A stretch of DNA of 64,000 nucleotides from Dioscorea cayenensis subsp. rotundata (lineage: Eukaryota > Streptophyta > Magnoliopsida > Dioscoreales > Dioscoreaceae), in contig NC_052489.1 in assembly GCF_009730915.1 (NCBI RefSeq), positions 31,489,916 to 31,553,915 of the forward strand. Direction: 5' to 3'. The position numbers and the translations under genes are program-made. Positions 1 through 10,770 of this stretch are shown one piece after another. Within the stretch, counting starts at the first letter, position 1, and every line of letters begins with the position of its first letter. The notes beneath the pieces are model-generated. The model saw nothing but the letters and a program-made list of their open reading frames with translations. It searched no databases and was not told where the DNA came from.

Positions 1-1147
1 GAACGCAAAGATGGTCCCCAGCACTTGCAGTAACTGTTCATACTTTATCCAGCACTGAGCACAAACCACCATGTCATGATACTCAAACTAATGACTGGAT
101 TCACTAATAAGACTTAATTTATGAATACTGATATTTAAAAATAATAATCAAAATCATGAATATATTAAAAGAAACATCATGCAACACCACTAAAAGAAAT
201 TTTATTAAAACAAAAGAAAAGAAAAAGAAAAACCAGTATTAACTACTAAAAGTTATTAGTATGATTAATTACAGCAATCCTGCATTGGTAACAGTTAAGT
301 GGTCAAGACGCTTAACTATAAGAGACGTTTGGTTCACAATGATAATGCTCCCGCATAGTAATCGAGATTACCATAGTAATATGATCAGAGAATATTATAT
401 ATCTAGAGAATGTGTAGTAATGTAGAGATTACCATGTTTGGTTAAAAATTTATAGTACTGGTAATCTTTCATTACCATGATTGGTTAGTCGTAGTAATCA
501 CCTCGATGTTAATCTATCGAAATTTACCAGAAATACCCTTACATATAAAATTTTTGAAAAATATAATTTAAAATCCTTTAGAATAAATAAATAATTAAAT
601 TATAATATTAGTATCTTTAAATAATAAAATACGCTGTATTTCTCAAAATACTCTCGTGTATATCATATAATTTAAAGTATTTAAATAAATAAATAATCTA
701 AGAATTATATTATCAAAAGTATACAATTTTTAAATACCTTTCGTGTTACCAAAAATACCCCTAAGTATAAAAGAAAATTTGAACAACTTAATTTCAAGTA
801 TTTAGATAAATAAATAATTAAATTATAATATCATTATGACAATAAAATACCACTTTTTGTATTTACCAAAATATACCCCTAATGTATAAAATTTGACTTA
901 ATTTAAAGTATTTAAATAAATAAATAATTAAGGTTATATTATAAAAGATAATTTTTCTTTCACATACATATCTTTGTACTTTATCAAAATATCCCCAGCG
1001 TATAAAAATTCGACTTAATTTTAAAGTATTTAAATAAATAATTAATTAAATTATAATATTAAAAATAATAAAAGGGAAGAAATATAAAACTAGAGAGTGT
1101 ATTAATGAGATTAAGATTAAATGAGTGTGCTGTAATTGGAAAGAAAA
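1..1147. repeat. Partial copy of the 35624-36830 segment
   Basis: This stretch matches 35624-36830 nearly base for base, with many one-base indels and a few substitutions. Positions 1-321 correspond to the flank of a TIR element at 35624-35944. Position 322 onward corresponds to the left part of that element, including its tandem A/T-rich units. The match stops because the sequence enters an N gap. Because unique flank as well as the transposon is shared, this is either a segmental duplication or one locus assembled twice. The first copy looks noisier, which favours an unpolished contig end. Confidence 0.85.
322..1147. mobile_element. PIF/Harbinger-like TIR element, left part only
   Basis: It begins with a degraded version (GAGACGTTTGGTTCAC) of the terminus of the intact copy at 35945, directly after the same TAA at 319-321. 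The interior carries the same A/T-rich tandem units. The right end is lost in the N gap. Confidence 0.7.
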
Positions 1148-2147
1148 NNNNNNNNNNNNNNNNNNNNNNNNNNNNNNNNNNNNNNNNNNNNNNNNNNNNN
1201 NNNNNNNNNNNNNNNNNNNNNNNNNNNNNNNNNNNNNNNNNNNNNNNNNNNNNNNNNNNNNNNNNNNNNNNNNNNNNNNNNNNNNNNNNNNNNNNNNNNN
1301 NNNNNNNNNNNNNNNNNNNNNNNNNNNNNNNNNNNNNNNNNNNNNNNNNNNNNNNNNNNNNNNNNNNNNNNNNNNNNNNNNNNNNNNNNNNNNNNNNNNN
1401 NNNNNNNNNNNNNNNNNNNNNNNNNNNNNNNNNNNNNNNNNNNNNNNNNNNNNNNNNNNNNNNNNNNNNNNNNNNNNNNNNNNNNNNNNNNNNNNNNNNN
1501 NNNNNNNNNNNNNNNNNNNNNNNNNNNNNNNNNNNNNNNNNNNNNNNNNNNNNNNNNNNNNNNNNNNNNNNNNNNNNNNNNNNNNNNNNNNNNNNNNNNN
1601 NNNNNNNNNNNNNNNNNNNNNNNNNNNNNNNNNNNNNNNNNNNNNNNNNNNNNNNNNNNNNNNNNNNNNNNNNNNNNNNNNNNNNNNNNNNNNNNNNNNN
1701 NNNNNNNNNNNNNNNNNNNNNNNNNNNNNNNNNNNNNNNNNNNNNNNNNNNNNNNNNNNNNNNNNNNNNNNNNNNNNNNNNNNNNNNNNNNNNNNNNNNN
1801 NNNNNNNNNNNNNNNNNNNNNNNNNNNNNNNNNNNNNNNNNNNNNNNNNNNNNNNNNNNNNNNNNNNNNNNNNNNNNNNNNNNNNNNNNNNNNNNNNNNN
1901 NNNNNNNNNNNNNNNNNNNNNNNNNNNNNNNNNNNNNNNNNNNNNNNNNNNNNNNNNNNNNNNNNNNNNNNNNNNNNNNNNNNNNNNNNNNNNNNNNNNN
2001 NNNNNNNNNNNNNNNNNNNNNNNNNNNNNNNNNNNNNNNNNNNNNNNNNNNNNNNNNNNNNNNNNNNNNNNNNNNNNNNNNNNNNNNNNNNNNNNNNNNN
2101 NNNNNNNNNNNNNNNNNNNNNNNNNNNNNNNNNNNNNNNNNNNNNNN
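1148..2147. other. Assembly gap of exactly 1000 N
   Basis: The run of N is exactly 1000 bases long, the usual placeholder for a gap of unknown size. It separates the duplicated transposon segment from the 3' end of a mannanase gene, so the true distance and linkage across it are unknown. Confidence 0.98.
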
Positions 2148-3326
2148 GACTATGAAGGTTGGAGATCAAGCGAGAGTGTCGGGATATTATGTTTGCTATA
2201 GATGGACAGTCAGAGAATGATCTCGTAGCCATCACTCAAATTTTCCATCCCCGGCAGGCTGCCAAAACAAACCACCTGCGCAGGCGCTCCTGGCCCGGAT
2301 CAACTTGTAGATCACAGCGTAAGCTGTGCGGTAGCTCACTTTATCAACTCCATTGCACCCGCAAACCGGCTGGTTTTCCGAATTCTGTAACTAGGGTGGC
2401 TTCCTTAGAATCTCATCTGCAGCGTTTGGTGAGGTGTATCCAGTCCCTCAAAAATAAGTTGGGTCGCATCATCTGCGTGGGGATCCTGCTAGTCAAACCA
2501 AATTAATAAAAATATCCGTATTTAATTTTTTTAAAATTAAATAACCAACTTGAATGCATTTCGTGATGTAATATATCTTTCCAAAACGACCACGGGAGTG
2601 TTGTGTAATTTATTACTACATATATATATATATAGGTCTTAATTGGCCTGCTGTTAATTACAGGGACAAACGTGGGGTTGGGTAGGGATGCACGATTTGC
2701 CTTTATTTTGGCACTGCATGGCTTCTGAGGTAGATGAACAATCACTGATTAGTCAAATGCACGAGAAAGAAGGTAATTAGGGGTACCATAGATTGGGATA
2801 TAAGTGAATGGTGGCGAAGTCGATTCCATGGATCTGGTTGTTGGATGTAAAAATCACTGCCGACGTTACGAGAGGGAGCAAACGAGTCAATATTGGATGG
2901 CCTCCCTGGTCCTGATCTAGCCCACCAAAGAAGCCTTCCAAGCCAACTTCCAGCAAGTGCTCGCTGTCAATGGCTTTTGACATACCCGGCCATCTCTTCA
3001 ATCCATGCCTGCATGGTTCGCCCAGACAGGTCACTCTTGCACCGGCCCTCATTTATCAGCTCCCACGCCATGATGCTTTGATCATCTTTATACACCACCC
3101 CCTGTCTTCGTGTTGTTTCTTAAGAGAATTGTCTGTGTTAAAATCGAAACAGATTATAACAATTAATATAAAGTAGATGGAATTTCATTTTCAAGGTCAT
3201 GATTAATTACTATGTATGTATAAGTGAGCAGATTTAACTAGCATGTAATTAAACAGTACATACACACACCATGTATGCCATATTTGCCATGTGCGCATAC
3301 CGTATAGTATGTACATCATCAATCTC

Positions 3327-3357
<31 letters not shown>

Positions 3358-4089
3358 TTGACATGATTTTTATAAAATGTTTTTGACAAGAGATAATTTG
3401 TGTAAAAAGTCATCTTCAGAGGTCAAGTTCTCCCTCGCTGCATTGCCCATTCAACGTACTGTCTCTTTCCATAAAAATTATTAACCAGACTCAATATCAA
3501 AGAAAGTCCATATTTCTTAGCTTCGGAAATCACAAAATCAAGGCCCCTGCATGCACAGATCACATATATATACAAACATACACATCATCAGAGAACTAAT
3601 TAATATATATATATATATATGAATAAATAAATAATTTCATTCACATCTGAAAGCTAGCTAGCTAGCTATAGTGTGTGCTATATATATATATATATATGAT
3701 TGTAATGTAATGTGTGCATTAATTAATAATTTATACGTACCTTGAACATGTCCTCATTGTAGACGCCGGGAGAGGACTGCAAGGGTCGGTATCCAGCCAT
3801 CCTTGAAGGCCCAAGTCCTGATGACAGTCATTCCGTAGGAGGAAGCCTGGCGGAGAGCACGCGATACTTTTGTCCATCTCTGAAGGCTTCGACGCTTTTG
3901 ACATAAGCCAGTAAGCATTGAATCCATTCGGATAGAATAGCTGTCCATTCACCGCTGAAACTAGTGCCATCGGCTTTTCACAAAATCAGATGCCGCTGCT
4001 TCGCCGCCATATCCATATGCATGCTCTATTATTGGCTGAGGCCCAACCAAAGCTGAAACCCACAACAGCGCACACACAATTTGTTTCTT

Positions 4090-4095
<6 letters not shown>
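2148..4095 (-). CDS. MAN: Mannan endo-1,4-beta-mannosidase (GH5), paralogue B, broken or unpolished
   Basis: Endo-beta-mannanases cut the beta-1,4 backbone of cell-wall mannans and are secreted. Proposed exons are 4095-3741, 3546-3357, 3118-2787 and 2488 to about 2148. The start ATG at 4095 opens a hydrophobic leader ([18 protein letters not shown]), then FVKS and [12 protein letters not shown], the GH5 mannanase N-terminus. WELINE carries the acid/base Glu and LVTEFGK the nucleophile Glu. NEGR replaces the usual NEPR. The C-terminus ([16 protein letters not shown]) runs into the N gap. The reading frame is interrupted several times by one-base indels: near 3960, within 3800-3880, an extra G at the 3546 acceptor, near 3420, in 2840-2975 and in 2230-2450. 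There is also an in-frame stop in the last exon. Compared with paralogue A, the exon encoding the acid/base Glu is fused to the next one. It is either a pseudogene or a sequence of poor base quality; the number of breaks makes pseudogene credible here. Confidence 0.75.
3328..3354. repeat. (ATT)n microsatellite in a mannanase intron
   Basis: About nine ATT units lie immediately downstream (minus strand) of the second-exon donor of mannanase B. It is a simple tandem repeat. Confidence 0.95.

Positions 4096-4123
<28 letters not shown>
4094..4123. repeat. (AT)n abutting a start codon
   Basis: A run of about 15 AT units ends exactly at the ATG of mannanase B on the minus strand. The immediate 5' leader of that gene is therefore a length-variable microsatellite. 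Confidence 0.9.
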
Positions 4124-4125
<2 letters not shown>

Positions 4126-5740
4126 ATCCAAACAGAAATCAAATAATCACGAATAGAAAATTAAAAATAAAGAAAATACACATAAATTAAGAGATTGCTT
4201 TAGCTTGCCTAGATGCTTCTTCGTTATCTATATATATATATATATATAGACGTGTGAACGTGATCCTTCCGGTTTTTGTTATTCCATGGGCTTCTAATTC
4301 CATTTTTGTCGGTCTAACGATGAATTCGATAATCACGCGCGCGGGGTTGAAAGTAAAGTCATGAAATTAAGAAAAAGGTGTATTGTACGTAATAGGTCCC
4401 TTCAGTTCCCCTACTAATTTCTATGAAGAAGAAGTCAGTCAGATGTCCGATTCCATCAATCACGCGCGGTTGATTAATGAATCTCTAGCTAGCCTAAAAG
4501 GATTTTTAGTAATTAATAAAAACCGATTGAAGAGGGAGGAGCGGGGAGATAGCTAGGAATCTCTACTCTCTAGCCAGTGGACTTTGGCTCCTCCGGCATG
4601 CAGTGTAACTCCTGCAGCAACTTTGGCGCGCATCAAGCATGACAAGTACGTAGTCCACCTTTTAATCATGCTGCCTGCATTGCATCGTCAATTAGATATA
4701 TATATTGGGACACGCAAGCAAATTAACGCGCGCTTTCTCTGTCGTTCCCATCATCAACTAGAACAAAATTAAGGAACACGACACGAGGAATTAATTCCCC
4801 CCACTGCAAAGCGCGCCTTCTTCCTTCAAACTTGTACTCCAAAAACTTTTCTTCAATTTTTCTCGTGGTCTGACAGTTTTACAAGCAAATCAAACTTTTA
4901 ATTTGTTTCGTTGAAATTGCTGACACCATATCATCACTAGGACAATAATTCTGGTTTATTATAATACAACCTTTTCTAGCTTTTAGTGCACCGATTTAAG
5001 TATGCATTAAAAAAAAATTAATAAATCATAATTTATTTAAAAAAAAAAAAGCAGCACAGCAGCAAGCATGCATTAATTTAATACTTTCTTACTTTTTAAA
5101 ATTCAATTTTTTTTAGAATGCTCAATTACATTGGGTTATATGGATTAGTAGGTCTAATAGCTAGACTGATTCAAACATCTTTAATTGGAACAATCTTTTG
5201 CTTGTGCATGTATGAAAACAAATTTAATTTTGTTTTCTCCTTATCAGAGAAATGACACTCGAACCAAAGAAATGACACCCGAACCATAATTGAACTGAAT
5301 AATATTCCAATTAAAGTTAATTCATCTATTGATCTATAATCAACTCGTTTATTTATTTATTATTTTTAAATTTCTATATTCTCATTAGCCACTTTAGTAC
5401 GGGCATGCTACTATTTGAAAATCAATATAGAATTGCTCTACTCAATAATGCAGGCAAATTAACCATGGATAAAAACCTCAAGACTTACAGTCCTTTTATA
5501 GCGATGTTACCTTATAGAATTATACTTTTATTAGTTGGTTCTCATATGATAATATAGAATTGCCTTGGAAACTGTACAACATCAGTAAAGAACTCCGATT
5601 TTTGCTTTTAAATTGCAAAAGCTACAGAAAAAAAAACATGTACCTTATTTTTCAAAAAGAACTGATAAAAGAAATAGTGCCATAAAATTGAAAATACACT
5701 CACTTTACGTAAGCCAAATATGCTATGTGACAGTTCTACC
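4124..5740. other. Intergenic, A/T-rich, no gene seen
   Basis: This region is upstream of mannanase B. It holds a second (AT)n near 4230-4248, poly-A/T runs and no open frame with recognisable protein similarity. I see no transposon termini. Confidence 0.6.
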
Positions 5741-7180
5741 TAAGAGATCGATCCCATGAGACTTCGCTTGAAAATTAAGTCTTTGGAGCGAGTTACCCCA
5801 AAGATCCTCTAAGGACCCGAGGCATTTGTAGTTGTCTAAGGGTCAAACAAAATGATTCCCAATGAACATTGTAAAAAAGACACTGAATGAACAAGCAGGT
5901 GGTTCGCTGTCGCAATGGCTATGTGGCAAAGAACACAGTGGCTGTGCGAAGCTTATTACATCTCTTAGAAAAGAGATTTTCTAGTATAAGAATCTTATTA
6001 TCTCAAACAAGCCAATTAATGTACTAATCTTCCTCAGGCATAAACTTTCTAGTAGAGTGAGTGACACGTGCATTGAAGTCCCCATCAATGAGAAAAATTG
6101 TAGGAGCACACATTAAATTTGATGCATGGAGGTTATCAATGTTCCGCCATCTTGCCTTTTACAAATCAAGGAATATTACTTATCCGAGGCTTTCCAATCA
6201 AGAAGGTGTTAGTCTTGTGTAGTTAGCTTCCAAGAATGGCACAAAAAGAAGCTTGTAGAGTTCGATGTTGGCTAAGTACGTGCAAAATTTCAGAATTTTT
6301 ACATAAAGTATCCTATAAATTATAAGTTTAGACACAGTGACGCGGACATGATTTCCTGCAACCCTTGAACATTTTTTGATTAATTTCATGATTTTAAGTT
6401 CTGATTTATATTTAGATTTATATAAGAAAGTTGTAGAAGATGATTTTATATTTGACTCTGTCAAATTTTAGAATTTTTAGCCCTGTAATTTGTGAGATAT
6501 GATCAAATTTCTATAGTGGTGCTCAATGACATTTTTGCAGGAAGCATGAATCTTGATCAAAGAATTTGAGGATCTTAGATGTTGAATCACGACTAATGTT
6601 TAATAAGAATAACCCGGCTCGATAATTCGCCACGGGTCACCGAGTAGAACTTACTGACCTCCGATATTCCTACGGGTCACTCGAAGGCGAAAACATATGA
6701 CCTCTCGACATTTTTATCAATATTTATTTGTGAGACATATATGCTTGACTTTTTGATCGCTTATGTTTTATTAAAAAAACTTAACTTCGAATTTTATTCC
6801 GATAAACTTGTATTTTTTATTATACCTATTTAAGTTTTGAAATTTTTGAAACGTTTTATAATCCCGATAATTTTAGTGGAGTACTTATCGGTGCAAGCTC
6901 ATAAATAGTTGTTTCTCTTTTCATATCAAGAGCAAGATCCGGCTGTAAATTAGCTGGCGGTCAAGTATCTTTTCTCGGTGTAATTGAGTTGTAAATTCTC
7001 TTGTTGTAGTCCTCGAAGTTATAGTCGGAAGTTGTTGATGTTTTGTTACTTGTAATATGTGGCTTTGTTAGATCATGCTCTCGAGTCGCGTTTTAGGTCG
7101 TGGTACCATGGAGCTTTTTGTCCTGGAGTGCGTGCCATTTGTCCGCCCGCTGGACTAGGTTCAGAGCATGATGTAAAATG
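5740..7180. repeat. Degenerate repeat-like block, class uncertain
   Basis: Base composition and texture change here compared with the surrounding A/T-rich spacer. There is mid-GC sequence without open frames, and a promoter-like ATAAATAG stretch near 6901 followed by a leader-like segment. This resembles an eroded long-terminal-repeat or other retroelement remnant. I could not find paired ends or target-site duplications, so the class remains a guess. If it is an LTR-type remnant it is an old, broken fossil. Confidence 0.3.
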
Positions 7181-7379
7181 ATGGTGAGATGATCAAGGAG
7201 CTAGGACAAGAAAATTTAAACAGAGTATGTATACTTATAGCTAGGTGTATTCACACATGACTTGACATGAGATAATATTTAGATGAAATTTATAATATAT
7301 AGCATCAAATCGCGATCATAGTTGATCATATCATTCAAAAGCAATATATATATATATATATGCATGGAATGAAAACTAA

Positions 7380-9367
7380 CTAAAGATGGTGATTGAGGTT
7401 AGATAAGGTGCGAGAGTGACTGGCAATGAGAGCCGCGGTGGAAGGGAATTCAGGCAAGACGATGCCGTAGTTATCTTTGGAACTGGCCCAAGGCTTGGTC
7501 CAGAGTTGCCACAAAAAGGCCTCCAGCGAATGGGCCATGGTATTGCGAGCACTGTGGAGGATCATTGTGTAGGTGATAACCATTAAAGCATCCCTTGACT
7601 TGATTGAGCCTCCTTTTGGCTTCAAAGATTTCCCAAACTCACCCATCAAGATTGGCTTTTTCAATATTCTGCCTGCATCCTGCACATGTGACTCTGTCCA
7701 ATTCTTCATGTATTCTAATTGGACTTTATCAACTGAGCCTGATAACCTTCAAAGTGCATGTAAAAAGGCATCATCATCATTGACATGAAAAATTTAATAA
7801 AGAAACATGCACATTGATGGCTATATATGGAGATTAATTAATTAATACCATATATCTGGGTAGGCATGAAATGTAGCGAAGTCGATCCCCTTTAATCTGA
7901 TTGTGAATCAAGAAATCAGTACCAAAACACAATACCTCCAGGATTTAAATACTTTTTCAGGTGTGCTATTTCCATAAAATCCTTCCATTCCCTACATCAA
8001 GCAGATGCTTCTTGTCTATGGATTTCACATAAGTTGCCATCTCTGTGATCCAGTTCTATACAAATAAAATATATAAATACGATGCAAAAGATTTAAAAAA
8101 AAAAAAAACAATTTGAGTAAACTAAAATGTGTGTATATATATATCATTCAAGAGTAATATATATATATATATATATATATACCTGTAATATCTTGCCTGA
8201 GAGATCACTTTCACAACGGGGCTCATTAATCAATTCCCATGCCAAGATGGTGGGATCATCCTTGTATATCATCCCGTTAATAGTGTTCCTCCGGGTCAGT
8301 ATTGTCTGAATCCCCAATCAAATAAATTCAATATATAATTATCCTCAATATATTATATATATGATGAAACCACAGAAATAAAAATAATAAAAAACAAAAA
8401 ACAAAACAAAAAGAGATATAAGGAATGTCGCTGCCCCAACCGTGCTGGGCCAATATATACAACCTTTTTATTTTTTTATGTATGCCGTGACGCATATATA
8501 TATATATATATATAATGCTACTTACACTACCTTAACATGGTTCTTGTAAAAGCCCTTGATCATGATGTTAGTGTAAAAGTCATCCGTGGAGGTCACTGTT
8601 CTGGCCCCTTCTCTCTTGCCCATTGGACATACTGTTTTCTCCCTCCAAAATCCGAATAGTAATTCACCAGACTCTATTATCAGATAAATCCCATTTTCTA
8701 TGAGCTCTGAAACCACAAAATCTAATCCCTGTAATTAAATCAAAATAGTGAATGAGATACATAATGTATACAAATATATATATATATATATATATAGATA
8801 TATATATATATTCTGCTGAATTAAAACCTCGAATTATATATATTCAAATTAAAGAAAACTTAAAATGTTAAAATAAATCATTAATCTAATTAATAAATTA
8901 GTAAAAAAAAAAACTTTATGTGTACTTGGAACATAGCCTCGTTGTAAGAACCAGGAGCTGATTGCAAGGGCTTATTAGAAGCGGCAGTACCATCGCTAAA
9001 AGCCCAAGTTCTAGCAAGAGTTAATCCATATACTGAGGCTTGTCTCAGGGCAGAGGCCACCTTGAGCCTCTGTGTTGGGTCAGATGCCACCAGCATCATC
9101 CAGTAAGCATTGAAACCGTTCAAGTAGAAGGTACTCCCATTCCTAGTAAATTGCAAGCCACTCACCTTCACAAAATCCTCACCACCTCCACCTCTATTAC
9201 TTCTTGATGGGATTGAGATGCCTTTTTTTCTTCTTCTTCTACAAATTCTTCTTGTCCATACACCTGCAGCACCCTTTGTTTTGCCATGACGCTCAAAATG
9301 TAAAGGCCACTACTAACAGCGTAATGCACAAAATCCTCCTCTTCTCAATATTCATCATCATTAACAT
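7380..9367 (-). CDS. MAN: Mannan endo-1,4-beta-mannosidase (GH5), paralogue A
   Basis: Secreted GH5 enzyme acting on cell-wall mannans. Five exons are proposed: 9367-8926, 8728-8531, 8305-8183, 8055-7849 and 7746-7380, all with GT donors and AG acceptors. The ATG at 9367 follows an in-frame stop and a (CAG)n tract and opens a hydrophobic segment (RRILCITLLVVAFTF). FYLNGFNAYWMM starts the catalytic domain, WELINEPR holds the acid/base Glu (third exon) and LMGEFGKS the nucleophile Glu (fifth exon). The fifth exon is open to its stop. The frame switches by one base in exon 1 (near 9300), twice in exon 2 (compensating, with LVNYYSDFGGRKQYVQWA in the shifted frame) and about four times in exon 4. 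Every break is a small indel, splice sites are intact and no catalytic residue is lost, so sequencing error is as likely as decay. It has the same orientation as paralogue B, implying tandem duplication. Confidence 0.8.
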
Positions 9368-9372
9368 CTTAA

Positions 9373-9402
9373 TCTGCTGCTGCTGCTGCTGCTGCTGCTG
9401 CT
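9373..9402. repeat. (CTG)n / (CAG)n tract in a 5' leader
   Basis: Eight or nine CAG units on the minus strand lie just upstream of the mannanase A start. An in-frame TAG precedes the tract, so it is untranslated. Confidence 0.85.
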
Positions 9403-9407
9403 ATTAA

Positions 9408-9896
9408 GATTGATGTGAGATGATGTATAACTGAAGAGAATGTTTGTGTGCATATATCCGTTATATTTACACATGATATATATGCTTTTGGAAAGAAGTC
9501 AATGGCATTAATTATGATTTTTCAATGGACGACCTCACAATTAAAGTACTCATTCAAAATGAGTAATAAGTTTAGTAACAAACACGGTATCCACTGACTA
9601 AATTTGGAATTTGCACATATTATAGGAACAATGAATGAATTTATACCATACCATAGCTATATATATATATATATATATATATCTGTGAAGAATCTCATAG
9701 CAAACCATGCAAAATTATAGCTATGGTATAAATTTATACCATACCAATACCATAGCTATAAGCTTACTAATTTTGCCAAAATTTACATGCCTGTTTAATT
9801 TGGGCTTCAACAATAAATAAATAATGTTAGTACTAGTGTATGGGAGGAGTGGAGTCGCATGCAATAAGCCAAGATGGGAAAAAGAGGTTCATGAAA
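9408..9896. other. Intergenic, small inverted repeat only
   Basis: The phrase TATACCATACCATAGCTATA recurs in direct and inverted form between about 9640 and 9760, around an (AT)n run. No gene is seen. Confidence 0.6.
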
Positions 9897-10243
9897 GCAG
9901 ATTCAAGTTGCAACAAGGAAGCCAGGAGCATCACGTGGTTGCGTGGGTCTTTCTTTTAGGGTTACGTATGTATATATATATATATATATATACCCTACCC
10001 TTAGGTTGCTAAAGATGTCCTCCATCACATTCTCCATCCCATTTGATACATAACATCCTTACTTCCTTATGTTAATTGGTGAATGCAGATTCAAGTTGCA
10101 ACAGGGGGAGGAGGGAGTCAGCATCACGTGGTTTGTTGCCTGGGGCTTACATACCCATAGGTTGCTATTTTGCTAAAAGCCTAAAGATATCCATCACATT
10201 CTCCATGCTCATTTCATACATAACATCCTTATGTTAATTGATA
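9897..10243. repeat. Two-unit direct tandem duplication of about 160-190 bp
   Basis: Unit 1 (9897-10084) and unit 2 (10085-10243) share GCAGATTCAAGTTGCAACA, CATCACGTGGTT, CATAGGTTGCT-like, CCATCACATTCTCCAT and ACATAACATCCTTA in the same order. The difference in length comes mainly from an (AT)n run in unit 1 and a repeated CTTACTTC. It lies in the spacer downstream (minus-strand sense) of plastid L18. Confidence 0.85.
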
Positions 10244-10770
10244 TATATATATATATATATATATATAATTCTCTTTTGCTGTATTCAGATGCCATGCACT
10301 GATCAGAACCCCTAGAAAATAAATAAATAAAGTAACATGCAAGAAACATTAGCAAACATTAGAAACCTGATAACCAAACCAAACCTCCAAGAACCAAATA
10401 AGTCAATGACAATTAGTCAATAACATGCCACCAATCCACATAGTTTCTCTTTGAGAACCTCCTTGCACATTTCTGGCAATCAAACAAACAAAAGCGCAAA
10501 GAAAAGCAAGAAAGGATTAGGTCCCTTCAACACTAGATTATTCATCTGATATAATACCTGCAAATCTTCTTGACATTGGAGAAAACAAAAATAAAGTTTA
10601 GATCCAAAGGCGCAAGCCAGAGGGCTTCGGTCATGGGATAAAAATAAAAAAAATAAAAAACATATCCAGTCTATGGAAGGAAACCTGAGCAAGAATCATT
10701 ACTGATCTCTACGATCAAACATGAGCTACAAAGAGGATTGATTTCATACACATCTCAACTTCTCCCGGGT

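Noticed and set aside
1105-2235. Long open frames on both strands across the gap
   Set aside because: They consist almost entirely of N translated as unknown residues; no gene is supported.
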